Below are positions 19,169 to 27,694 of a DNA stretch of 35,907 nucleotides, one piece after another. How positions within the stretch are numbered: position 1 is the stretch's first letter; each line of letters opens with the position of its first letter. Source of the stretch: Candidatus Kerfeldbacteria bacterium RIFCSPHIGHO2_12_FULL_48_17. GTDB taxonomy: Bacteria > Patescibacteriota > Patescibacteriia > HO2-48-17. The notes beneath the pieces were generated by a model, which ran no database searches, had not been told where the DNA came from, and saw nothing but the letters and a program-made list of their open reading frames with translations. Made by a program: the position numbers and the translations under genes. The stretch lies in NCBI GenBank assembly GCA_001818775.1, contig MHKD01000041.1:1-35907 (forward strand), read 5' to 3'.

Positions 19169-19325
19169 AGCTCATCTCAAAAATAATCTTTTACTGCAAT
19201 TTCAGATTTTCAGCTGCAAAATATTCAGATTTCGTCAGTATAGTAGTCACTATTCCTCCTCAATCTTCATATTTTTCGCTCGAAAATCTGAAATTTCGTC
19301 ACAAAGCTATTTTTGAGATGAGCTC
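19168..19325. mobile_element. MITE-like palindromic element E1
   Basis: TIR GAGCTCATCTCAAAAATA / TATTTTTGAGATGAGCTC; TA at both ends; inner stem AATTTCAGATTTT/AAAATCTGAAATT; shares the core ATTCAGATTTCGTCAGTATAGTAGTCACTATTCCTCCTCAATCTTCAT. Confidence 0.85.
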
Positions 19326-19339
19326 TAACAAAATGATCA

Positions 19340-19369
19340 AAGAACCGGCAGAAGCGGGTTCTTTTTTTT
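19340..19369 (+). terminator. Intrinsic terminator
   Basis: AGAACCGGC AGAA GCGGGTTCT followed by T8. Confidence 0.85.
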
Positions 19370-19381
19370 GGTAAAAAGTGG

Positions 19382-19387
19382 TATAAT
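19382..19387 (+). promoter_or_regulatory. Extended -10 promoter element of ftsW
   Basis: TGGTATAAT, ending 8 nt before the ftsW ATG. Confidence 0.6.
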
Positions 19388-19395
19388 AAAATTCA

Positions 19396-20550
19396 ATGAA
19401 ATCATACAGCAGGGCGCTTCCCAAGCGCGTACAAAAACCGAGTAGACCCTTCTCGGACGGTCATCAGGCAGATTATGTTTTACTCGCTCTTTTGGGTATC
19501 ATCATACTCGTCGGCCTGGTCATGCTGTCTTCGGCATCGAGTGTTGTTGCATTTGAAACATTCGGAGATACCAACTACTATCTTAAGCATCAGTTTCTCT
19601 ACGGCATTTTGCTTGGAGGGATAGCACTCTTTGTTTTTTCAAAAATCGATTATCGCGTTTGGAAAAGATATTCTTTCCTCCTGCTGGTCGTCACCATTTT
19701 TTTACTTATTATCGTACTGATCCCGGGCATTGGTTATGAATATCTCGGAGCGAGACGATGGATAAATATCGGAGGCGTGTTATTTCAGCCGACAGAAGTC
19801 GCGAAGCTTACTTTTCTCATTTATTTAGCGACATGGCTGGAGAAACGAGAAAAACACGTAGAAAATTTTGCGTACGGTTTTCTTGCCTTTATATTTCTAT
19901 TGGGGATTGTTTCTATACTCATCTTGCTTGAGCCCAACATGAGTACGATGATCATTATTGCTGTTATTTCACTGGTGGTCTACTTTGTGGGTGGCGCTCA
20001 CGTAAAACACCTGAGCATCCTGGGCGTGGGCGGTATCGGTTTATTCATTCTGCTTGCAAAAATAGCCCCCTACCGTGCGGCACGTTTTAAGGTCTTTCTC
20101 AATCCCGAGCTCGATCCGCTGGGGATAGGTTATCACATTAATCAGGCACTCCTGGCCATCGGCTCAGGTGGAATCTTCGGACAGGGACTGGGTCACTCAC
20201 GGCAGAAATACAACTACCTCCCAGAAGTGACAAGCGATTCCATTTTTGCCATCATCGCCGAAGAGCTCGGTTTTATCATCGCCATCGGCATTATCGCACT
20301 GTTTATCGCTTTGATGATTCGCGGTTTTAAAATAAGCAGACAAGCGTCCGACATGTTTGGCAAGCTGGTCGCCGCCGGTATCACCGCCTGGATTACGTTC
20401 CAGGCATTTGTAAATATCGGATCGATGCTGTCACTCTTACCTCTCACAGGAATTCCATTACCATTTATCAGTTACGGCAGTTCATCGGTGTTGACGCTTA
20501 TGGCGGCGTTTGGTATTTTACTTAACATATCAAAACATACAAAATCATGA
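19396..20550 (+). CDS. ftsW: FtsW/RodA-family SEDS glycosyltransferase
   Basis: YLGARRWINIGGVLFQPTEVAKL; GLGHSRQKYNYLPEVTSDSIFAIIAEELGF; GIPLPFISYGSSS; adjacent to murG. Confidence 0.93.
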   Translation: MKSYSRALPKRVQKPSRPFSDGHQADYVLLALLGIIILVGLVMLSSASSVVAFETFGDTNYYLKHQFLYGILLGGIALFVFSKIDYRVWKRYSFLLLVVTIFLLIIVLIPGIGYEYLGARRWINIGGVLFQPTEVAKLTFLIYLATWLEKREKHVENFAYGFLAFIFLLGIVSILILLEPNMSTMIIIAVISLVVYFVGGAHVKHLSILGVGGIGLFILLAKIAPYRAARFKVFLNPELDPLGIGYHINQALLAIGSGGIFGQGLGHSRQKYNYLPEVTSDSIFAIIAEELGFIIAIGIIALFIALMIRGFKISRQASDMFGKLVAAGITAWITFQAFVNIGSMLSLLPLTGIPLPFISYGSSSVLTLMAAFGILLNISKHTKS

Positions 20551-21608
20551 GGTTTCTTCTATCTGGAGGCGGCACAGGAGGACCAACCAGTACACTGCTC
20601 AGCCTGATTCCGGAATTAAAGCGGCATTACAAACGGGCGGAATTTTTATTTGTCGGTGATGATGCCGGTATCACGAAGAGTCTGGTGGAACAGGCCGGTA
20701 TCCCCATGGAGACCATATCCGCCGGCAAATTCCGCCGGTACGCCAGTGCCAAAAATTTCACCGATGTGGGGCAGGTTTTCAGGGGTATCGGCCAGGCAAA
20801 GAAAATTATCGAAAAATGGAAGCCGGATATTATCATATCGGCCGGAAGTTTTGTTTCGGTGCCCATGGTGATTGCCGGCTGGATGAAAAGCGTGCCCGTG
20901 CTCATTCATCAGCAGGATGCCAAAGCAGGACTCGCCAACAAGATCATGTCACCGTTTGCACACAGCATAACAACAGCTTTGGAAGTTTCCTGCGCGGCGT
21001 TTCCACCGCATAAAACGCACTGGACCGGCAACCCGGCGCGCGATACAATTTTGCATGGAGATCGGCGCAAGGCGCAGGAAAAATTTCACCTGGAAAATGA
21101 CGCGTCAACATTGTTGGTGGTGGGCGGAGGCACAGGCGCCGCCGGACTGAATATGCTTATAGAAGATGCGGGTGAACAGCTCGCGGAAGTATGCAACATT
21201 ATCCATATTACGGGGATGGGTAAGAAAACCGTGTGGCGGCATGAGCGTTATCATCCCATTGAGTTTGCAGAACAAGATTTCGGTGATATATTGGCAGCGA
21301 GCGATGTGGTGGTTTCCCGGGCGGGTATGGCGGCGGCGACCGAACTGGCAGCGCTGAAAAAACCGGTGATCTTTGTGCCCATGCCGGACTCACATCAGGA
21401 AAAAAACGCTCAGATTTTCGCGGAAGCGGAGGCTGGATTGGTGGTACAACAGGCGGAAGGCGCGCAGAAGCTGGTAAAAGCAGTGCAAAAGATAGTAAAG
21501 AACGGGAAATTACAAAAGGCACTGGGACAAAATTTGTTTCGGATGTTGCAACCACTGGCCTCAGTACGAAATATTATTGCGCAAATTGATACGATAGTTT
21601 CAACGTGA
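20547..21608 (+). CDS. murG: UDP-GlcNAc--lipid I GlcNAc transferase MurG
   Basis: MRFLLSGGGTGGPTSTL; HQQDAKAGLANKIM; SRAGMAAATELAALKKPVIFVPMP; ATGA overlap with ftsW. Confidence 0.9.
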   Translation: MRFLLSGGGTGGPTSTLLSLIPELKRHYKRAEFLFVGDDAGITKSLVEQAGIPMETISAGKFRRYASAKNFTDVGQVFRGIGQAKKIIEKWKPDIIISAGSFVSVPMVIAGWMKSVPVLIHQQDAKAGLANKIMSPFAHSITTALEVSCAAFPPHKTHWTGNPARDTILHGDRRKAQEKFHLENDASTLLVVGGGTGAAGLNMLIEDAGEQLAEVCNIIHITGMGKKTVWRHERYHPIEFAEQDFGDILAASDVVVSRAGMAAATELAALKKPVIFVPMPDSHQEKNAQIFAEAEAGLVVQQAEGAQKLVKAVQKIVKNGKLQKALGQNLFRMLQPLASVRNIIAQIDTIVST

Positions 21609-21612
21609 TTGT

Positions 21613-22992
21613 ATGGATATTCATTCAGCAAAAAAAATATACTGCATCGGCATCGGCGGCATCGGCTTATCAGCTCTGGCGCAGATTTTACTGACCAGAG
21701 GAAAAGAAGTGTATGGTTCGGACGCCACACATTCGGCGGTCATAGAAAAATTGCAATCAGCGGGTGCAAAAGTAAAGATAACGGAAGATCCAAAAGATAT
21801 ACCGAAAGATACGGATCTCATTATATACTCGGCAGCCGTCCCTGAAGATCATAAGCAGCGACAGAAAGCGCGCCAGGCCCTGATTCCGGAAATCGTCTAC
21901 CCGCAGGCCTTGGGGCAGCTCCTGCGTCGGGCCGAGTTGAGCATAGCCGTATCCGGTACCAATGGAAAAACCACCACAACAGCGATGATTGGTTTACTCC
22001 TGGAAGCGGCGGGGCTTGATCCGACGGTTATTGTCGGGAGTGTGGTGAAGCAATGGGGAAGTAACGCCCGCGCCGGAAAAAATAATGTTATGGTCGTGGA
22101 AGCGTGCGAACACAAAGCACATATGCTCCACCTGCAGCCGAACGTTATAGTGCTTACCAATATCGAAGAAGATCATCTTGATTTTTACAAAAATATACAG
22201 CATATTCAGGCGACGTTTGAAAAATATATCAAGGTATTACCGCAACACGGCTGGCTGTTTCTGAATAACGACGATGAAATTTCGCGGGAAAAACTCAAAC
22301 GGCCGCAGACGCAGATCCGCACCTTCGGCATAGATCGCGCCGCCGATACCCAGGGAAAAAATATCGTGTATCTTGATGGGAAGCAAAATTTCGAATGGTG
22401 GTTTCAGGAAAAATACATTGATGACATCGATCTGCAGGTTCCCGGAAAATTCAATGTTGCCAATGCGCTGGCCAGTATAAGCGTCGGCACGGCGCTTGGG
22501 ATAGAAACAGACGTCATTAAAAAGAGTCTGGAAAATTTTGCCGGCACCTGGCGCCGTTTTGAAACCGTCGGGCAGTGGCAGGGGGCAAGGATTATTTCCG
22601 ACTATGCCCACCACCCAACGGCTCTGGAGCAAACTTTGCGAGCGACCAAAGAAATGTACGGCGACAGGCGGGTCATTACCGTATTTCAACCGCACCAACA
22701 CAACCGCACCAAAAAACTTTTCACCGGGTTCGTTGAGTCGCTTCTGAAGGCTGATAACCTCATCATTCCTGAAATTTTTCATGTAGAGGGCCGTGAAGAC
22801 GACAGTGATGTCAGCTCCAAAGACCTGGTCGAAGCCATCACCAAAAAAGGAACGCCGGCGGTCTATGCGGCAGATCTCAGTCAAACAGAGAAAATTTTAA
22901 AAAAAACCGTGCAGGCAGGTGACGTCATCCTCATGATGGGGGCGGGTGATATTTATACATTAGCGGAAAAGTTATGTCAGAAAAAAAGTTAA
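21613..22992 (+). CDS. murC: UDP-N-acetylmuramate--L-alanine ligase MurC
   Basis: KIYCIGIGGIGLSALAQILLTRGKEVYGSD; SGTNGKTTTTAMIG; NIEEDHLDFY; SDYAHHPTALEQTL. Confidence 0.93.
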   Translation: MDIHSAKKIYCIGIGGIGLSALAQILLTRGKEVYGSDATHSAVIEKLQSAGAKVKITEDPKDIPKDTDLIIYSAAVPEDHKQRQKARQALIPEIVYPQALGQLLRRAELSIAVSGTNGKTTTTAMIGLLLEAAGLDPTVIVGSVVKQWGSNARAGKNNVMVVEACEHKAHMLHLQPNVIVLTNIEEDHLDFYKNIQHIQATFEKYIKVLPQHGWLFLNNDDEISREKLKRPQTQIRTFGIDRAADTQGKNIVYLDGKQNFEWWFQEKYIDDIDLQVPGKFNVANALASISVGTALGIETDVIKKSLENFAGTWRRFETVGQWQGARIISDYAHHPTALEQTLRATKEMYGDRRVITVFQPHQHNRTKKLFTGFVESLLKADNLIIPEIFHVEGREDDSDVSSKDLVEAITKKGTPAVYAADLSQTEKILKKTVQAGDVILMMGAGDIYTLAEKLCQKKS

Positions 22993-23858
22993 ACCTGCCG
23001 GATCTGCGGGAAAACGTGCCGCTTGCCCCGCTTACCACCATGAAGGTGGGTGGGCCGGCTCGCTATTTCCTGGAAGCCAAAACCACCGAGAGCATTGTGC
23101 AGGCGGTCCATTCGGCCCAGGAGAGCGGCATTCCCTACGTAATGCTCGGCGGCGGGAGCAATGTTTTGATTTCTGACGAAGGATTCAGGGGTTTGGTGAT
23201 TCGGACAAAAAATGTCGGTTATGAATTCCGGGGTGAAAAGCTTGTGGCTGAAGCGGGAGTGCCGCTGATTACGTTGGTAATGCAGTCAGCCAAGCGTAAT
23301 CTGCTCGGGCTCGAATGGGCGGCCGGAATACCGGGCACGCTCGGAGGCGCCGTACGCGGCAATGCCGGTTCCATGGGTTCGGATATGCAGGCGATTATTG
23401 ATGAGGTGGAAATACTCACCCGTGATGGCGCCAAAAAAACTTTGAGCAATAAGGAATGCGAATTTGCCTATCGCAATAGCCGTATCAAGAAAAATAAGGA
23501 AACGGTTTTGCAGGCCACGCTGAAATTGCGACCAGGCAAGACAGGGGAAGCGCAGGACAAGGTGAAACAAAATTTCAGCAAGAAACATAGTAGTCAGGAT
23601 CTCAAGCACCCCAGTTGTGGTTGTATGTTCACCAATCCTTTGCCGCAACACGCTGGAAGATTGCTAGAAGAAGCGGGGCTCAAGGGTTTTCAGATCGGTG
23701 GAGCCAAAGTTTCCGATGTGCATGCGAATTTTATTATAAACGATGGGACAGCGCGTGCCGAAGATATCGTGATACTCATCAGTGCAATCAAGCAAAAAAT
23801 TCGGGTCAAGTTTGGTGTGCAGTTACACGAAGAGGTGCAGTACATCGGGTTCGATTAG
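22974..23858 (+). CDS. murB: UDP-N-acetylenolpyruvoylglucosamine reductase MurB
   Basis: MKVGGPARYF; MLGGGSNVLISDEGFRGLVI; GLEWAAGIPGTLGGAVRGNAGSMGSDM; HPSCGCMFTNP. Confidence 0.94.
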   Translation: MSEKKLNLPDLRENVPLAPLTTMKVGGPARYFLEAKTTESIVQAVHSAQESGIPYVMLGGGSNVLISDEGFRGLVIRTKNVGYEFRGEKLVAEAGVPLITLVMQSAKRNLLGLEWAAGIPGTLGGAVRGNAGSMGSDMQAIIDEVEILTRDGAKKTLSNKECEFAYRNSRIKKNKETVLQATLKLRPGKTGEAQDKVKQNFSKKHSSQDLKHPSCGCMFTNPLPQHAGRLLEEAGLKGFQIGGAKVSDVHANFIINDGTARAEDIVILISAIKQKIRVKFGVQLHEEVQYIGFD

Positions 23859-23898
23859 AGGCATCTCAAAACATTTTTCAAAAATAATCTTTAACGGT
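23858..23898. repeat. Putative truncated E1-type element remnant
   Basis: TAGAGGCATCTCAAAA...CAAAAATAATCTTTAAC resembles the E1 left end TAGAGCTCATCTCAAAAATAATCTTTTAC. Confidence 0.45.
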
Positions 23899-23904
23899 AA
23901 AAAT

Positions 23905-24237
23905 ATGAATGCACAAATTCATGCAAAAAATTGTGAGCTGAATGAGGTGGAAGAAGATTATATCCACAGGAAGCTCCAGAACTTGGAAAAAATTCATGAA
24001 AACATTATCGCCGTAAAAGTTGATGTGGCAAAAGACGCGCATCATAAAACCGGCTACGTATATACCATGAAAGTTCACGTGAGCGTTCCCAAGCAGTTGC
24101 TTATGGCGGAAGAAGTGGGTTCCACGGTACAGCAGGCGGTTGATTTGATTGAAAATGAACTGACTCGCCAGCTCAAACGCTACAAAGAAAAGCTGATAAG
24201 CAAAAATATAAAGGCCGCGCGACTGAGAAGGGAATAG
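23905..24237 (+). CDS. hpf: Ribosome hibernation promoting factor (HPF/YfiA family)
   Basis: MNAQIHAKNCELNEVEEDYIHRKLQNLEKI...; ATG 23905; YfiA-like layout with basic C-terminal helix. Confidence 0.82.
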   Translation: MNAQIHAKNCELNEVEEDYIHRKLQNLEKIHENIIAVKVDVAKDAHHKTGYVYTMKVHVSVPKQLLMAEEVGSTVQQAVDLIENELTRQLKRYKEKLISKNIKAARLRRE

Positions 24238-24273
24238 GCGGAAGTCACGGGAAAAACTCTAAAAGCGTCTGCA

Positions 24274-24307
24274 GCTGGATCCGGCGCCTGTCTTGTGGCC
24301 ATCCAGC
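24274..24307. repeat. Short hairpin
   Basis: GCTGGAT (24274-24280) / ATCCAGC (24301-24307). Confidence 0.5.
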
Positions 24308-24313
24308 ATGTTA

Positions 24314-24470
24314 GAACCCATCTCAAAAATAATATTTTACTGCAATTTCAGATTTTTGTCTGCAAAACATTCAGATTTCGTCGGCATAGTTGTACTATTC
24401 CTCCTCAATCTTCATGTTTTTCGTCAAAAAATCTGAAATTTCGTCACAAATCTATTTTTGAGATGGGTTC
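24314..24470. mobile_element. MITE-like palindromic element E2
   Basis: TIR GAACCCATCTCAAAAATA / TATTTTTGAGATGGGTTC, TA at both ends; diverged copy of E1. Confidence 0.85.
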
Positions 24471-24536
24471 TACACAGTTTGCGGTGGCAGGCGTAAAGTG
24501 GTAGAGTAATCAGCATATTTCTGTGGAGCTATCTCA

Positions 24537-24696
24537 GTAACTGTCTCATATCTCCGTATTCTGCTGCAAAATTGAAATTTCGGCTGCAAAAAATTCAGAT
24601 TTCGTCAGCATAGTAGTCACTATTCCTCCTCAATCTTCATTTTTTTCGCTCGAAATTTCAATTTTTCGCTACGAAAGAGAGATATTAGACAGTTAC
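24537..24696. mobile_element. MITE-like palindromic element E3
   Basis: TIR GTAACTGTCtcATATCTC / GAGATATTAGACAGTTAC; TCA at 24534-24536 and 24697-24699; inner stem AATTGAAATTTCG/CGAAATTTCAATT. Confidence 0.88.
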
Positions 24697-24719
24697 TCAA
24701 ATTAAGCACAAAGCGCCGT

Positions 24720-27521
24720 ATGTCCATACTCAAAAAAATATTCGGGGATCCCAGTGTGAAAGCAGTGAAGGAATTCAGTAAAAAGATTGCCAAAATCAAT
24801 GAGCTCGAACCAGCGGTGGCCGGGCTCGGAGATGAGCAGCTCAAGGGTAAAACCCAGGCATTTCGCGAGAGATTAAAGAAGGGCGAGAAACTAGATGATA
24901 TGCTCTTTGAGGCTTTTGCCGTCGTCCGCGAAGCAGCCAAGCGCAGTCTGGGCCAAAGGCACTACGATGTTCAGCTCATAGCCGGACTGGCTTTGCATGA
25001 CAGAAACATTGCTGAAATGAAAACAGGCGAAGGCAAAACGCTGGCGGCAACACTCACGTTGTACGCAAATGCGCTGGAAGGAAAGGGTACGCATTTGGTA
25101 ACGGTAAATGATTACCTAGCCAGACGCGACGCTGATTGGATGGGGCGTATTTTTCATGCGCTTGGGTTGTCAGTGGGCTGTTTACAAAATCAGGGCATAT
25201 CCTACATTTTTGATCCTGAAGCGCGCGTCAAGGAAGAAAAAGACCGGGAAGAAAATACCGAAGACAGGACAGAAGAAATCGCACAGCTTTCTTTTAAGGT
25301 GGATATGGAAAATCTGCGCGCCGTATCGCGCCGTGAAGCCTACGCCGCTGATATTACCTACGGAACCAACAACGAATTCGGCTTTGATTATCTGCGTGAT
25401 AATATGGTGCAAAACCTGGCGGACAAAGTCCAGCGGGGTTTGCATTTTGCCATCATTGATGAAGTTGACAGTATCCTCATTGATGAAGCCAGGACGCCGC
25501 TTATCATTTCCGCGCCGGCCGAGAAAGCGACCGACAAATACTATGAATTTGCGAAAATGGTCAACACGCTCGATGTTGATAAGCACTACAATGTGGATGA
25601 GAAAATGAATTCCGTGGCTCTGACCCAGGAAGGCATTGATGCCGTGGAAAAGGCGCTGGGCCAAAAAGATCTCTATCAGGAGGGTGGTATTGAAGAAATT
25701 CATCATATAGAACAGGCCCTCAAAGCCAAGGCGTTGTTCCGGCTTGATAAGGAATACGTCATCAAAGACGGCGAAATCGTCATCGTTGACGAATTCACCG
25801 GTCGGCTGATGTTTGGTCGCAGATTTTCCGAAGGGCTGCACCAGGCGATAGAAGCGAAAGAAGGGGTGGAAATTAAACAGGAATCTCTGACGCTCGCCAC
25901 CATCACGTTGCAAAATCTGTTCCGCATGTATGAAAAAATCGGGGGCATGACGGGTACGGCGGAAACAGAAGCCGAAGAGTTCGGAAAAATTTACGGGCTC
26001 GACGTGGTGGTTATACCAACGCACCGGCAGATTGCGCGGCAGGACCACAACGATAAAATTTACAAAACAGAACTCGGTAAACTCAAAGCCGTGGTGCAGG
26101 AAATAAAACGTAAGCACGAAGCGGGTCAACCGGTGTTGGTCGGCACCATTTCCATCGAGAAAAATGAAATACTGGGAGCGCTCCTGCAAAGGGAGGGTAT
26201 AGTGCACGAACTCTTAAACGCCAAAAACCATGAGCGCGAAGGTCAGATTATCGCCCAAGCCGGACGGCCGGGCGCCGTCACCGTGGCTACCAATATGGCC
26301 GGGAGAGGTGTTGATATCGTGCTCGGTGGCAACCCACCCACGAAAGAAGATGCCGATAAGGTCAAAGCAGCCGGCGGACTCATGGTGATTGGCACGGAGC
26401 GCCACGAATCACGGCGCATTGACAATCAGCTGCGCGGTCGTTCAGGTCGCCAGGGGGATAAAGGGCTGTCACAATTTTTCGTCTCGCTTCAGGATGATCT
26501 GATGCGCATTTTTGCATCCGAAAAAATTTCCGGTCTTATGAACAGACTTGGTTTGCCCGAGGATATGCCGATTGAGAACAAACTTATTTCCCGCTCTATT
26601 GAGTCAGCGCAGAAAAAAGTGGAAGGAAGAAATTTCGATATCAGAAAACACCTCGTTGAGTATGACGATGTAATGAATAAACATCGTGAAGTCATCTATA
26701 AAAAACGGAATGACGTGTTGGAGGCTTTCAAAACCGAACCAAAAAAGCTCAAGGAGAAGATTATGGAGATGATGAGCTTGGAGATTGAACATGTGGTGGC
26801 CTTCCATACCGCCATTGAGGACAAGAAAAAAGACTGGAATGTGAAAGAGATCATCGAAACGATGGTAACCATATTTCCCATGTCAGAGGAAGAGCGGAAA
26901 AATATACTGAACAAAAATATTGAACAGCCTCAAGACGTCAATAAGGCCGTTGAACACAGAACTGAGCTTATAAAAGAACTTATCGCCGCGGCTGAAAAAA
27001 GATACGAAGAATTCACAGGAACATTTCCCGATGAAGATACCCTGCGCCGCGTGGAAAAAGATATCCAGTTGCGGGCCATTGATTCGCTCTGGGTTGAGCA
27101 TTTGGATCAGATGACCAGGCTCCGCGAGGGGATTGGACTGCGCGGCTATGGCCAAAAAGATCCGTTGGTCGAATACAAGCGTGAAGCATTTTCACTTTTT
27201 ACTGAGCTCATCAATCAGATACAGCGCCGGGTGGTATATGCATTCTTTAAAATACGGATCAAAGAGCCAAGCAGGGCAGCCAATATCATGAATCAACCGC
27301 GGATCCGTCTCCAGGGAGCCGCAAAGGAGATGAGCAGGGGTGCAGGACAATTTTCCGATACAAAAAATGGCGGAAAAAACGGCGTAGGCGTAGGCGTAAA
27401 ACAAGCGACAACACCAGCCGTAAGCGAAAAATTAAAAACACCGGAAGGAAAGAAGGTCGGCCGCAATGATCCCTGTCCATGCGGGTCGGGAAAAAAGTAC
27501 AAGCGCTGCCACGGAAAGTAA
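24720..27521 (+). CDS. secA: Protein translocase subunit SecA
   Basis: RHYDVQLIAGLALHDRNIAEMKTGEGKTLAATL; FAIIDEVDSILIDEARTPLIIS; TVATNMAGRGVDIVLGG; C-terminal SEC-C motif CPCGSGKKYKRCHGK. Confidence 0.98.
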   Translation: MSILKKIFGDPSVKAVKEFSKKIAKINELEPAVAGLGDEQLKGKTQAFRERLKKGEKLDDMLFEAFAVVREAAKRSLGQRHYDVQLIAGLALHDRNIAEMKTGEGKTLAATLTLYANALEGKGTHLVTVNDYLARRDADWMGRIFHALGLSVGCLQNQGISYIFDPEARVKEEKDREENTEDRTEEIAQLSFKVDMENLRAVSRREAYAADITYGTNNEFGFDYLRDNMVQNLADKVQRGLHFAIIDEVDSILIDEARTPLIISAPAEKATDKYYEFAKMVNTLDVDKHYNVDEKMNSVALTQEGIDAVEKALGQKDLYQEGGIEEIHHIEQALKAKALFRLDKEYVIKDGEIVIVDEFTGRLMFGRRFSEGLHQAIEAKEGVEIKQESLTLATITLQNLFRMYEKIGGMTGTAETEAEEFGKIYGLDVVVIPTHRQIARQDHNDKIYKTELGKLKAVVQEIKRKHEAGQPVLVGTISIEKNEILGALLQREGIVHELLNAKNHEREGQIIAQAGRPGAVTVATNMAGRGVDIVLGGNPPTKEDADKVKAAGGLMVIGTERHESRRIDNQLRGRSGRQGDKGLSQFFVSLQDDLMRIFASEKISGLMNRLGLPEDMPIENKLISRSIESAQKKVEGRNFDIRKHLVEYDDVMNKHREVIYKKRNDVLEAFKTEPKKLKEKIMEMMSLEIEHVVAFHTAIEDKKKDWNVKEIIETMVTIFPMSEEERKNILNKNIEQPQDVNKAVEHRTELIKELIAAAEKRYEEFTGTFPDEDTLRRVEKDIQLRAIDSLWVEHLDQMTRLREGIGLRGYGQKDPLVEYKREAFSLFTELINQIQRRVVYAFFKIRIKEPSRAANIMNQPRIRLQGAAKEMSRGAGQFSDTKNGGKNGVGVGVKQATTPAVSEKLKTPEGKKVGRNDPCPCGSGKKYKRCHGK

Positions 27522-27560
27522 AAATTTCGCCAAGATAAAACAAAAAAATACATTTCACCA

Positions 27561-27589
27561 TTGACAGAGATAAGAAAACCTGCTATTAT
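27561..27589 (+). promoter_or_regulatory. Sigma-70-type promoter of the FG-GAP/YkuD gene
   Basis: TTGACA (27561-27566), 17-bp spacer, extended -10 TGCTATTAT (27584-27589). Confidence 0.82.
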
Positions 27590-27694
27590 AACGTTATAAC
27601 GATGGAAAAGGCCGCAGAAGCAGGAAACATCAAAATAATGTCACTGCTCCGGCTCCGAAAAATAAAAACAAAATAACAATTGAACGGAGGAAGT

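Noticed and set aside
19168-24696. Repeated units as a CRISPR array
   Set aside because: Units are about 160 bp, dispersed, in both orientations, with TIRs and target duplications; no short regular repeats or cas genes.
25182-26207. Long antisense ORF (341 aa, minus strand) within secA
   Set aside because: Shadow of the secA frame, with no motif or start signal; the same reasoning applies to 9837-10772, 31046-32032, 33096-34043 and 22237-22884.
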